This document shows positions 1-7,589 of a stretch of DNA of 64,000 nt, one piece after another (the stretch's first letter is position 1; every line of letters begins with the position of its first letter). Position numbers and translations under genes: made by a program. The notes below the pieces were generated by a model that was not told the DNA's origin, ran no database searches, and saw nothing but the letters and a program-made list of their open reading frames with translations. Source of the stretch: JAIRVZ01 sp031553415 (GTDB lineage: Bacteria; Bacteroidota; Bacteroidia; Bacteroidales; Azobacteroidaceae); NCBI GenBank assembly GCA_031553415.1, contig JAVBLO010000005.1:1-64000 (forward strand), given 5' to 3'.

Positions 1-68
1 CAAAACCTGTATGCCAATGCCTTTATCATAAGGTAGCTTTAACCGTATGGTGTCTGAAACAATCCTGG

Positions 69-178
69 GCGCTTCTAAATGAAGCTTTGATTGCATCGGG
101 GAGAGACATTGATTGCTTCCCGATGAGACTTTCATCGCTCCTTGATGAGACTTTTGTCGCTTCTCAATGAGACTTTTT
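69..178. repeat. Degenerate 20-23 bp tandem repeat, five units
   Basis: Five consecutive units can be aligned at 69-88, 89-110, 111-132, 133-155 and 156-178. They share a core of the form GCTTCyCnATGAGACTTT, with GAGACTTT nearly invariant in the last three. The unit length drifts between 20 and 23 bases, so a reading frame is not conserved across units. No gene is recognised in 1-250; the rest of this stretch is AT-rich leader before the HdeD-like gene. Confidence 0.6.
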
Positions 179-250
179 CAGTACTTGAATATGAACTTTT
201 TCCATAAATAAAACGTTTATATAAAATATGTTCAACTTAAAAATATAAAC

Positions 251-856
251 ATGAGAACAAACATTATCGAAGAAGTAAAATCTTCCGTTAAAAACTGGTG
301 GTTATCTCTAATCATGGGTATCTTATTTGTCGGAGTATCTATAATGATACTGTTCAATCCATTACAAGGATATGAAGCCTTGGCTATTGTATTCAGTGTA
401 TGTATGTTTGTCTGTGGAATATTCGAAATAATCTTTTCTATTTCGAATAAAAAAACCTTATCCGGATGGGGCTGGTATTTAGTTGGTGGTTGTTTGGATT
501 TACTTCTTGGATTTTTACTTATCGGAATACCGGGTTTAAGCATGGCTATGCTTCCTTATTTACTTGCATTCTGGTTTATGTTCAGAGGTTTTTCTGCCAT
601 AGGTTATGCATTCGACCTGAACCAATTTGGAGTAAAAAATTGGGGATGGACTTTAGTATTCGGTATTTTAGCAGTAATATGTGGTATCATTATTATATTC
701 TGGCCAATAGCAGGAGTAGTTACTTCTGTCTACATCGCTGCTTTTGCATTCCTTTCTATCGGTATATTCAGAATTATGCTTGCTTTTGAACTGAAAAGCC
801 TGAAGGATAATAATGAAAAGTTATTGGCCAAACTGAAAGAATTAAAACAGCAATAA
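251..856 (+). CDS. HdeD/DUF308 family membrane protein
   Basis: Small integral inner-membrane protein of 201 residues with about six hydrophobic segments spread over residues 18-180. It ends in a short charged tail rich in Lys, Leu and Glu (KSLKDNNEKLLAKLKELKQQ). The paired transmembrane hairpins with Gly-rich turns (GWGWYLVGG, GWTLVFGILAVICG) are typical of the DUF308/HdeD family, named after the E. coli acid-resistance membrane protein. Its biochemical role in Bacteroidota is not established. The ATG follows an AT-rich leader, and the gene is monocistronic, facing the minus-strand HhH genes. The family call is secure; function is not inferred. Confidence 0.85.
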   Translation: MRTNIIEEVKSSVKNWWLSLIMGILFVGVSIMILFNPLQGYEALAIVFSVCMFVCGIFEIIFSISNKKTLSGWGWYLVGGCLDLLLGFLLIGIPGLSMAMLPYLLAFWFMFRGFSAIGYAFDLNQFGVKNWGWTLVFGILAVICGIIIIFWPIAGVVTSVYIAAFAFLSIGIFRIMLAFELKSLKDNNEKLLAKLKELKQQ

Positions 857-870
857 ATCAACGATAAAAA

Positions 871-987
871 TTGCACACAGCATACACAGAATTACGGAAA
901 ATTACATTTTTAATTTATTTGAAAACATTTGATTTTCAGCAAAATCAAAAAAATTAAGCAGTTTTATTCTGTGCAATCTGTGTGCAA
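871..987. repeat. Intergenic inverted repeat, 22-bp arms
   Basis: The arms at 871-892 and 966-987 are reverse complements at 18 of 22 positions. The first arm begins TTGCACACAG and the second ends CTGTGTGCAA. The repeat fills the gap between two convergent genes, and the right arm touches the end of the HhH gene. The same word (CAATCTGTGT) recurs near 6648-6657, so it belongs to a family of intergenic words in this genome. It could act as a bidirectional terminator, although there is no U-tract. Confidence 0.6.
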
Positions 988-989
988 TG

Positions 990-1937
990 TTACTCAAACG
1001 TCAAATAATGAGTTAGCCGTTCCAAATCATTTTTTGAAAATTCCTCGAATAAAACCAATTCAGAAATATCCCGGATTTTACCTTTCTTTTTCCTCAATTC
1101 CAGTAAAACTTTAGCTTGATAGAAATTAATATATGGATGTGATTTTAATTTATCCAAAGAACTTTGATTAACAGGAATTCTTTGAAAATCAGCATTTTCA
1201 GAAATAGTCATATAAGGGATTATTTTCAGGAATAAATCATTATCCACTCCATAAACTTCCTTTATCTGTTCCAATGAATAAAAGCCGCCTAAAATCTGGC
1301 GGTATTTAACAATCCGTTTGGCAAAACCGGCGCCAATACCCGGAATTTTCTTCAATTCGATCGTATCTGCAATATTAATATCTATCGTTGCTCCACGTTC
1401 TAATTTCTCTTGTTTGCCTGAAGAAATCACTTTTTCTTTTTTTGAAAACTGATTGGTAGTTTCTACCACTGGCTGATTTTTCTGGATTTGAGTAACAAAC
1501 TTATCCGACTCGTTTTGAGATTGGATTCGGACATAAGGTTTTAGTTTTTCAAAATCTGCATTATTCAAGCCATAGATTTTCCCGAAATCATCCGGTTTTC
1601 TGAATATTCCACCTTTATTCCTGTATTTGATGATATTTTTAGCAATATAAGGTTTCAATCCCAGCGAAACAAACATCACAGAATCGGCAGTATTCGGGTC
1701 AAAAGGCTTCAATTCAAAGGCTGGTTTATCAATACAATAATCAGGATTCACTGGTAAAGACTGAAAATCATAGTCTTGTTTTTCTACTCTTTGTTTTACA
1801 ACAACATCTTTTTCTTCAGGAACTGTTCCTTTTGGGGAAAACAAAAATTTCCCGATACAAATACCGGCAATCAATGCAAATAAAATAAAAATGCCCTGAC
1901 GTTCCTGTTTGGTAAAGCTAAAAAAATCTTTCCACAT
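990..1937 (-). CDS. ComEA-like helix-hairpin-helix protein with N-terminal membrane anchor
   Basis: Protein of 315 residues. The N-terminus (about residues 1-15) is followed by one hydrophobic anchor around residues 16-33 (GIFILFALIAGICIGKF). Three ComEA-like HhH units then follow at roughly residues 78-136, 185-243 and 254-312. Each begins with an N-x-A/S-x-x-x-L element and contains a hairpin such as IPGIGAGFAKRIVKYR. HhH units bind DNA backbone without sequence preference, and ComEA proteins pull DNA across the envelope in competent bacteria. Here the protein would sit in the inner membrane with the HhH units outside the cytoplasm. Its neighbour upstream is another HhH protein, 77 bases away on the same strand. 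A role in DNA uptake is inference; the domain call is solid. Confidence 0.8.
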   Translation of the reverse strand: MWKDFFSFTKQERQGIFILFALIAGICIGKFLFSPKGTVPEEKDVVVKQRVEKQDYDFQSLPVNPDYCIDKPAFELKPFDPNTADSVMFVSLGLKPYIAKNIIKYRNKGGIFRKPDDFGKIYGLNNADFEKLKPYVRIQSQNESDKFVTQIQKNQPVVETTNQFSKKEKVISSGKQEKLERGATIDINIADTIELKKIPGIGAGFAKRIVKYRQILGGFYSLEQIKEVYGVDNDLFLKIIPYMTISENADFQRIPVNQSSLDKLKSHPYINFYQAKVLLELRKKKGKIRDISELVLFEEFSKNDLERLTHYLTFE

Positions 1938-1965
1938 GGCTATAATAAGTATAACTTAGCACGTT

Positions 1966-1973
1966 CAAACATA
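1966..1973 (-). promoter_or_regulatory. Bacteroidota -7 element upstream of the HhH gene
   Basis: On the minus strand this reads TATGTTTG, a full match to TAnnTTTG, 28 bases before the ATG at 1937. The expected TTTG at about -33 is replaced by a T-run, so this is a partial match only. Confidence 0.4.
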
Positions 1974-2014
1974 GATAGATATACACAGAAAGATAAAAAC
2001 ATTTGACTTATAAA

Positions 2015-4075
2015 TCAAAATTTGATTTTCAATAAAAAATTACCATCGGTTTTGTTTTTACCTTCGATTTTCTCCAAATCCGAACCGATTTCATTCCTGT
2101 CGAAATAATGTGTCCAACCAATTTTAGCATAAGCCGTTAAATTTTTCAGAACATTTATTTTCAACGCAGAATAGGTACGGTAACCTTCACCATAAAATGC
2201 AGGAAAACCAAAGGCATACAGGATATTTTTTTCATAAGCATATATCCTTGTATTCCAATTATCTGTTTTGAAATAAGAAAAACCACAATCAATTTGTACC
2301 GGAAACTTTGTATTCTGGTAACCTGCACTGGGAGCTATCATCCAGCCTTTACTTTCCTGATTGTCTGTTTCCGTATAAAACGTATAATCCAATTGCAACC
2401 GCGATTTGAATCCGGAAGCATTGTGATAATTAAGCTGGTAACGCATTTTTTTCTGCTCATAAGGCAATATCATTGTTTTCACAGCTTTATCCGGTGTATA
2501 ATTTTTTTCTTTGATTTTATTCTTATACCTCACATTCATATCCCAGTTATACAATGGATGATAATTGATTTGCAAAAGGAAATCATTGCCTTCGCTTGGC
2601 ATATTGACACCATATTTTAACCATGGAAATTTAAATGCATCAATATAAGTGGAAATCTTCCAGCGTTTTTTCAATTTAATATCAGAACCAAAGTAAAATC
2701 CCGACTCATCTTGTGCAGTTGAACCTTCGGCAAAAGTCTTCCCGTAATATGATTGGAAATCTTTCCGGTAATCCCGGTAAGAAGCAACTAATGTCAGGAA
2801 TGAAGCAGGAATCAGTTGAAGTATATTAATTGTAGCAAAAGAATTATTTTTGCCTATAGCTGTTTCACCTTGAAAAAACAGTTTTTTCCGTTGAAATCCG
2901 TAATTGAGCCCTGCATTATAACTATCTTTATCCCTCAGATAAAACAGATTGTAGGGATGAGGAGTTGGAGACAACATTTTGCCACCGAAATCATAATATA
3001 CAATAGTTGTTCCGAGGTTAAAATCTGCATTTTGCCACCGGAAATTGCATCCATACAAATTTAGCTCCGCCTCGTTTTTCTTCTCCAAATCTTTATAAGT
3101 GCGATGATATCCATCGGTTTTGAACGAAATAATTTCGGTATCCGAAGCCGTTGCATCAGCCTGTTTATGAGAATACAATATGTCCAACGTACAATTATTT
3201 ATGCCTAAAGTCAAAGCAACTCCCCGAAGAAAATCTACCTCATTGGTCGAAAAGTGGCGCTTGATTCCGGAATTTTTCTTATTAACATTGATGACATCCG
3301 AAGTCTTTCCTATTATGAAATCGGTATTCAGTACCAATCCCTGACCAAAAGAAGCTTTGTAATCGCCCAAACACAAAAGTTTTAAAATTCCCACATTCTT
3401 CACTACCAGATGAGCCGAATAAAAATCAAACCCTTTATGCTGGTCATTCCAGAAAGCTTCTCCAGCATCTTTCTCTCCTACCAAACCGAATTGAATTTTA
3501 TTTTTATAAGAAAAACCATACTTGGCCGATAAATAATAATCTTCTCCCAAATAATGTTTATTCTGATTTTTAGCCAGCTCTTCTTCCGTAGGTTCATAAT
3601 ACCCCGTTTTTTTCTGAAAACAGTAATCGGAACGAAGATAAATTTCATGCCGGCCATATTGTAATATTTTCTTCGGATTCACTTGTTCACGGGATTTTAT
3701 TTCCCCAACATAAAGAAAAGGAAGTAAATAATTTATGGTCTGCATATCCATTCCTTCCACATTTTTCAGTTCATAAATACTCCGCACGGGAGCATATTTA
3801 TAAACATAATACAAAAGATTTTCAATTTGGATTGCGGAAAGAAAAGGCAAACGTTCCAAATCTGACTTTGTGACAGTATTCAGATTGAAAGGATTTTCAC
3901 TCAAATAAGAAAGTTCATCGAATAAATTTTCCAGATAAGCGTTTCCCGATTCAGAATCGGATAGTTCTTCAATATATTCCATCCATGTTGAATTCTGTGC
4001 AACTGAGGATAAACAAAGAATTGTTAAAAAACAACATACTATAAAGCATATTGTCTTAATGCTTTTAAACTTCAT
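2015..4075 (-). CDS. Helix-hairpin-helix protein with predicted outer-membrane barrel
   Basis: Protein of 686 residues with a Sec signal peptide (residues about 1-26, ending SSVAQ). A helix-hairpin-helix pair follows at about residues 57-125 (FNLNTVTKSDLERLPFLS, then YELKNVEGMDMQTINYLLPF). A long beta-rich region fills the rest to the C-terminus, with alternating aromatic residues (YHPLYNWDMNVRYKNKI) and a terminal strand ending in Phe (GNFLLKIKF), as in outer-membrane barrels. The architecture is known as a conserved Bacteroidota family without a defined function. A DNA-binding-type domain on an exported barrel is unusual, and together with the adjacent ComEA-like gene it suggests envelope DNA handling. 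That link is inference. It is divergent from the DUF4294 gene. Confidence 0.7.
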   Translation of the reverse strand: MKFKSIKTICFIVCCFLTILCLSSVAQNSTWMEYIEELSDSESGNAYLENLFDELSYLSENPFNLNTVTKSDLERLPFLSAIQIENLLYYVYKYAPVRSIYELKNVEGMDMQTINYLLPFLYVGEIKSREQVNPKKILQYGRHEIYLRSDYCFQKKTGYYEPTEEELAKNQNKHYLGEDYYLSAKYGFSYKNKIQFGLVGEKDAGEAFWNDQHKGFDFYSAHLVVKNVGILKLLCLGDYKASFGQGLVLNTDFIIGKTSDVINVNKKNSGIKRHFSTNEVDFLRGVALTLGINNCTLDILYSHKQADATASDTEIISFKTDGYHRTYKDLEKKNEAELNLYGCNFRWQNADFNLGTTIVYYDFGGKMLSPTPHPYNLFYLRDKDSYNAGLNYGFQRKKLFFQGETAIGKNNSFATINILQLIPASFLTLVASYRDYRKDFQSYYGKTFAEGSTAQDESGFYFGSDIKLKKRWKISTYIDAFKFPWLKYGVNMPSEGNDFLLQINYHPLYNWDMNVRYKNKIKEKNYTPDKAVKTMILPYEQKKMRYQLNYHNASGFKSRLQLDYTFYTETDNQESKGWMIAPSAGYQNTKFPVQIDCGFSYFKTDNWNTRIYAYEKNILYAFGFPAFYGEGYRTYSALKINVLKNLTAYAKIGWTHYFDRNEIGSDLEKIEGKNKTDGNFLLKIKF

Positions 4076-4113
4076 AATACTTGGTCTGATTTTTGTCCTG
4101 ATTAATAATGCGC

Positions 4114-4121
4114 CAAAGGTA
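4114..4121 (-). promoter_or_regulatory. Candidate -7 element for the HhH barrel gene
   Basis: Reads TACCTTTG on the minus strand, matching TAnnTTTG, 38 bases before the ATG at 4075. No clear TTTG is found at the expected upstream spacing. Confidence 0.4.
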
Positions 4122-4131
4122 GATTTTTTTC

Positions 4132-4139
4132 TACTTTTG
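4132..4139 (+). promoter_or_regulatory. Candidate -7 element for the DUF4294 gene
   Basis: Reads TACTTTTG (TAnnTTTG), but lies only 8 bases before the ATG at 4148. Either the transcript has a very short leader, or translation begins at a later codon, or the match is fortuitous. It is back-to-back with the minus-strand element at 4114-4121. Confidence 0.3.
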
Positions 4140-4147
4140 TAAAAGAT

Positions 4148-4744
4148 ATGAGCAAAAATTTTTTTTACATATTTATATATTTCTTGTTTTTCATTTTTTA
4201 TGGAGGTGCGGATTTATATGCACAGTCATCAAAGGAAAAATATTCTCCATATACCGAAAATGGCGATTCTCTTATGATGATTGTACTGCCGGATATTCCG
4301 GTGTATGCTCCCGTTTCATTTGGAGATGCAAAGCAAATTATGGAATATAATAAATGGGTAAGAGATATAAAAAAAACTTTGCCTTATGCCAAAATGATTT
4401 ATGGCACTCTAATGGAAACATGTGAATATATCGAAACACTGCCCGACAGTAAAACGAAAGAAGCTCACATCAAGCGCATGGAAACAGAATTGTTCGAACA
4501 ATATAAACCTATATTAAAGAAAATGACTCTGACACAAGGCAAGTTACTCATCAGGCTTGTAGACAGGGAATGCAATCAAACATCTTACGATATTGCAAAA
4601 GCCTTTTTAGGACCACTCCGCGCAGGATTCTGGAACTTTTTCGCCGGGATGTTCGGAGCAAGTTTGAAATCCAACTGGGACCCCAATGGTAAAGATGCCG
4701 AAGCCGAACGGGTTGTGAGGCTGGTTGAAGCGGGAGTCTTATGA
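4148..4744 (+). CDS. DUF4294 family protein
   Basis: Secreted protein of 198 residues. A very hydrophobic signal peptide covers residues 1-26 (IFIYFLFFIFYGGADLYA, cleavage before QSS). The conserved DUF4294 region follows, with LPDIPVYAPVSF, a YNKWVRDIKKTLPYAKM helix and the signature TLTQGKLLIRLVDRECNQTS, then a C-terminal LRAGFWNFFAG segment. This family is restricted to Bacteroidota and has no known function. The length is normal for the family. It is divergent from the HhH barrel gene and followed by an inverted repeat that begins at its stop codon. Confidence 0.85.
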   Translation: MSKNFFYIFIYFLFFIFYGGADLYAQSSKEKYSPYTENGDSLMMIVLPDIPVYAPVSFGDAKQIMEYNKWVRDIKKTLPYAKMIYGTLMETCEYIETLPDSKTKEAHIKRMETELFEQYKPILKKMTLTQGKLLIRLVDRECNQTSYDIAKAFLGPLRAGFWNFFAGMFGASLKSNWDPNGKDAEAERVVRLVEAGVL

Positions 4745-4821
4745 AAATTACGAATTAAAAATTACGAATTGGGATATATTTCGAACTAATTCGTAATTCG
4801 TAATTTTTAATTCGTAATTTT
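4744..4821. repeat. Perfect 27-bp intergenic inverted repeat
   Basis: The arms at 4744-4770 and 4795-4821 are exact reverse complements over 27 bases, built from the word ATTACGAATTAAAA repeated twice per arm. The loop is 24 bases. The left arm starts on the last base of the DUF4294 stop codon, and the right arm ends just before the next promoter-like element. A very stable but AT-rich hairpin would form in RNA. Confidence 0.85.
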
Positions 4822-4826
4822 ATACG

Positions 4827-4834
4827 TACTTTTG
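4827..4834 (+). promoter_or_regulatory. Candidate -7 element for slyD-aroC
   Basis: Reads TACTTTTG, a match to TAnnTTTG, placed 29 bases before the ATG at 4864 and directly after the inverted repeat. The upstream TTTG is not evident because the region is occupied by the repeat arm. Confidence 0.5.
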
Positions 4835-4863
4835 TAAATTATTTACTCTAAAAACAATAAAAA

Positions 4864-5436
4864 ATGAGAATTTCAGAAGATAAAGTAGTATCCTTAACTT
4901 ATGATTTGAACGTGGGTGAAGGCGATGAAAGAGAATTGATGGAAAAAGCGACAGTTGAAAGACCCCTTACCTTTATGTTTGGCATGGGTATGATGCTTGA
5001 AGCTTTCGAAGCGAATGTAAAAGGCCTTCAAAAAGGCGATAAATTTTCTTTCTCCCTGACTCCGGAAGAAGCTTACGGAATGTTTGAAGAATCACATGTA
5101 GTGGAACTTCCTAAAAATATATTCGAAGTTGACGGAAAATTTGACGATGAAAGAATTGTGGTAGATGCAACTGTACCAATGATGGATTCCAATGGAAACC
5201 GCTTACACGGAACAGTAGTTGAGATCAATGATAATTGCGTAGTAATGGATTTCAATCATCCGCTCGCAGGAGAAACCCTTCATTTCTCAGGCGAAGTTAT
5301 TGATGTCCATGAACCAACAGCTGAAGAAATTGCGGCTGTGAGTAGTCAGGGTTGTGGTTGCGGCTGTGATTCCTGTGAAAGCGACTGTAATTGCGAGAGT
5401 TCAAAAGACAGTGGTTGCGGCTGCGGTTGCAATTAA
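4864..5436 (+). CDS. slyD: SlyD-like FKBP-type peptidyl-prolyl cis-trans isomerase
   Basis: Cytosolic FKBP fold of the SlyD subgroup, 190 residues. The start reads MRISEDKVVSLTYDLNVGEG and is followed by the flap (PLTFMFGMGMMLEAFE) and the motif LQKGDKFSFSLTPEEAYG. The insert-in-flap chaperone domain lies around residues 75-130 (SHVVELPKNIF to DFNHPLAGETLHF). The last 28 residues contain nine cysteines in GCGCGC clusters, the metal-binding tail seen in SlyD proteins that deliver nickel or bind zinc. The enzyme accelerates prolyl isomerisation and assists folding. The tail is entirely Cys-type rather than the His-rich type of E. coli. aroC starts 4 bases after the stop, so the two are probably co-transcribed. 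Confidence 0.85.
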   Translation: MRISEDKVVSLTYDLNVGEGDERELMEKATVERPLTFMFGMGMMLEAFEANVKGLQKGDKFSFSLTPEEAYGMFEESHVVELPKNIFEVDGKFDDERIVVDATVPMMDSNGNRLHGTVVEINDNCVVMDFNHPLAGETLHFSGEVIDVHEPTAEEIAAVSSQGCGCGCDSCESDCNCESSKDSGCGCGCN

Positions 5437-5440
5437 TAAC

Positions 5441-6511
5441 ATGAATACCTTTGGAAATATCTTCAGATTGACCTCTTTTGGTGAATCACACGGAGAAGCG
5501 GTCGGCGGAGTAATTGATGGTTGCCCCGCCGGCATCTTTTTGGATATTGATTTTATCCAATCAGAACTTAATCGTCGCAAGCCGGGGCAATCCGAACTTA
5601 CGACTTCACGCAAGGAATCCGATTCTGTAGAGTTTCTTTCCGGCATTTTCGAAGGTAAAACAACCGGTACTTCTATTGGTTTTATCGTTCGTAACAGTAA
5701 CCAGCATTCTTCCGATTACGATAATATGAAGGATGTTTTCCGTCCTTCTCATGCCGATTATACTTACCAGACAAAATACGAAATTCGTGACCATAGAGGA
5801 GGCGGCCGTTCATCTGCGCGTGAAACAATTTCCCGGTGTGTGGCCGGAGCCGTCGCAAAATTAGTACTAAAAAAAATCGGAATTCAAATCACAGCATATA
5901 CTTCGCAAGTCGGGACAATCCATCTTGAAAAACCATATTCCGAACTGGATTTTAATCTGATTGAAACTACGCCGGTTCGTTGTCCTGAATCAGAAACCGC
6001 AGAAAAGATGATTGCTTTGATTAAAGAGGTTAAATCACAAGGCGATACAATCGGAGGTATTATTTCTTGTGTATGCCAGGGAATTCCTGCCGGATTGGGA
6101 GAACCTGTATTCGGAAAACTTCATGCAGCTTTGGGCAGCTCCATGTTAAGCATCAATGCTGCCAAAGGTTTCGAATACGGGATGGGATTCGAAGGAGTTC
6201 AACATAGAGGTTCCGAAGTGAATGATGTTTTTTACAAAAACAAAAAAGGAAAGATATCGACAAAAACCAATTATTCGGGCGGCATCCAGGGAGGTATTTC
6301 CAACGGAGAAGACATTTATTTCCGTGTAGCTTTCAAGCCTATTCCTACCCTGTTAAAAGAGCAACCTACCATAAATAGTTCAGGTGAAGAAACTGTTTTA
6401 AAAGCCAAAGGCCGTCATGATCCTTGCGTTTTACCAAGGGCGGTTCCGATTGTGGAAGCTATGGCAGCAATGACTATTCTGGATTATTATTTGTTAAGTA
6501 AAAAATCATAG
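5441..6511 (+). CDS. aroC: Chorismate synthase
   Basis: Converts 5-enolpyruvylshikimate 3-phosphate to chorismate, the last common step of aromatic amino acid synthesis; it needs reduced FMN. The 356-residue protein starts MNTFGNIFRLTSFGESHGEA, the classical AroC N-terminus. It has the signatures RRKPGQSELTTSRKESD, HRGGGRSSARETISR and GAVAKLVL near residues 40-145, and FKPIPTLLKEQPT and GRHDPCVLPRAVPIVEAMAA towards the C-terminus. The ATG at 5441 was chosen over an in-frame upstream GTG inside slyD because the conserved family N-terminus begins there. It lies 4 bases after the slyD stop. Confidence 0.97.
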   Translation: MNTFGNIFRLTSFGESHGEAVGGVIDGCPAGIFLDIDFIQSELNRRKPGQSELTTSRKESDSVEFLSGIFEGKTTGTSIGFIVRNSNQHSSDYDNMKDVFRPSHADYTYQTKYEIRDHRGGGRSSARETISRCVAGAVAKLVLKKIGIQITAYTSQVGTIHLEKPYSELDFNLIETTPVRCPESETAEKMIALIKEVKSQGDTIGGIISCVCQGIPAGLGEPVFGKLHAALGSSMLSINAAKGFEYGMGFEGVQHRGSEVNDVFYKNKKGKISTKTNYSGGIQGGISNGEDIYFRVAFKPIPTLLKEQPTINSSGEETVLKAKGRHDPCVLPRAVPIVEAMAAMTILDYYLLSKKS

Positions 6512-6524
6512 CGCACAAATTTCT

Positions 6525-6662
6525 CAGATTACACTGGTTTTACAGATAAAATATAAGTATTAAGCCACGAATTTCACTAAACAAATTACGAAACATATTA
6601 TTGTGTAAATTCATGAAATTCGTGGTTTATCTATAAAAAAATTGTGCAATCTGTGTAATCTG
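6525..6662. repeat. Two nested inverted repeats
   Basis: The outer arms at 6525-6534 (CAGATTACAC) and 6653-6662 (GTGTAATCTG) are exact complements. The inner arms at 6561-6576 and 6614-6629 match at 15 of 16 positions around the word CCACGAATTTCA. The nested geometry predicts one long interrupted stem downstream of aroC. The outer-arm neighbourhood shares the word CAATCTGTGT with the repeat at 871-987. Confidence 0.65.
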
Positions 6663-6701
6663 TATGCAGTCTTTTATATTAAAGAAATTTTTCCGTAATT
6701 C

Positions 6702-6733
6702 CTTGTTTCTTATACTTTATTGATATAATTTTG
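6702..6733 (+). promoter_or_regulatory. Probable promoter of frdCAB
   Basis: CTTG at 6702-6705, then 20 bases, then TAATTTTG at 6726-6733. This fits the Bacteroidota sigma-ABfr consensus TTTG-N19/21-TAnnTTTG with one mismatch in the upstream box. It implies a leader of roughly 140 bases before frdC. Confidence 0.6.
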
Positions 6734-6746
6734 CGGCACCAAATCC

Positions 6747-6821
6747 AATATGCCAATATACTAATGTGCCAATATGCCAAAGAGTTTATGCACATAATTT
6801 TAATTGGCACATTGGCATATT
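6747..6821. repeat. Inverted repeat in the frd leader
   Basis: The words AATATGCCAAT (6747-6757) and AATGTGCCAAT (6763-6773) pair with ATTGGCACATTGGCATATT at 6803-6821, with a small bulge between the two left-arm words. It lies between the predicted promoter and frdC, so it would form a hairpin in the 5' leader. Confidence 0.6.
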
Positions 6822-6878
6822 ATTTAATTAGCATATTAATCAACTAACAAAATAATTCTAAAACAAAGTTATTCTATT

Positions 6879-7589
6879 ATGTGGCTTTTTAATTCTTCTA
6901 TCGGGAGAAAGCTGGTGATGAGTATCTCCGGGCTTTTTCTTATTCTATTTCTAACATTTCACATGTGTATGAATCTGGTCGCCCTTTTTTCGGCAGATGC
7001 TTATAACATGATTTGTGCATTCTTGGGAGCAAACTGGTATGCGTTAGCCGGTACACTGGTACTTGCAGGAGGTGTGGTAATACATGTTCTGTATGCATTC
7101 GTTTTGTATTTTCAAAACCGGAAAGCACGTGGAAATGATGCTTATGCAGTTACGGCAAAACCAAAAAATGTAGAGTGGGCATCACAAAACATGCTGGCTT
7201 TAGGTATAACTGTATTTGCATTCTTAGTATTGCACTTCTACAACTTCTGGGCAAAAATGCAATTGGTTGAAATACTGCATAAAGCAGGTGTTCACATGGA
7301 TGAATCGGTTGTTTCCAATGCACAAAACGGAGCCTATCACATTGTATCAACATTCTCAGATCCTATTTTTGTTGTGCTTTATTTAGTTGGTCTGGGAGCT
7401 TTATGGTTCCACCTCACTCACGGATTCTGGAGCGCCCTTCAAACAATCGGATGGAATGGTAAAATATGGTTTAACCGCTGGAAATGGATTGCCAATATAT
7501 ATACAACACTTGTAATCTTCGGATTTGCATTAGTTGTTATCGTATTTTTCATCAAAAGTTTTTGCTGCGGAGGAGCCTGCGGAATTTAA
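6879..7589 (+). CDS. frdC: Fumarate reductase / succinate dehydrogenase cytochrome b subunit
   Basis: Membrane anchor and haem-b subunit of the quinol:fumarate reductase (or succinate dehydrogenase) complex, 236 residues with five hydrophobic helices. The start MWLFNSSIGRKLVMSISGLF and the first-helix FHMCMN histidine are typical of the single-subunit b558 type found in Bacteroidota and epsilonproteobacteria. Further conserved histidines occur in the later helices (VVIHVLYAFVLYFQNR, GALWFHLTHGFWSALQTIGW) and are the likely haem ligands. The C-terminus ends in a Cys-containing tail (SFCCGGACGI). It is first in the frdCAB operon, and in anaerobic Bacteroidales the complex mainly reduces fumarate. 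Assignment as Frd rather than Sdh rests on the likely lifestyle, not on sequence. Confidence 0.93.
   Translation: MWLFNSSIGRKLVMSISGLFLILFLTFHMCMNLVALFSADAYNMICAFLGANWYALAGTLVLAGGVVIHVLYAFVLYFQNRKARGNDAYAVTAKPKNVEWASQNMLALGITVFAFLVLHFYNFWAKMQLVEILHKAGVHMDESVVSNAQNGAYHIVSTFSDPIFVVLYLVGLGALWFHLTHGFWSALQTIGWNGKIWFNRWKWIANIYTTLVIFGFALVVIVFFIKSFCCGGACGI

Larger units (their letters stand above)
6512..6878. other. 367-bp intergenic region between aroC and frdC
   Basis: No gene is seen. The left half holds two nested inverted repeats, the middle holds a promoter, and the right half, downstream of the promoter, holds a third inverted repeat that would lie in the frd leader RNA. These parts are listed separately. 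Confidence 0.8.

Noticed and set aside
3..170. Open frame of about 55 codons at the left edge
   Set aside because: It runs through the degenerate 22-bp repeat, has no recognisable protein motif, and the unit length is not a multiple of three.
69..178. Possible CRISPR array
   Set aside because: Units are contiguous, diverged and without unique spacers; no cas genes are present.
5354..5440. Upstream in-frame GTG start for aroC
   Set aside because: It would lie inside slyD and add residues not found in the AroC family; the family N-terminus begins at 5441.
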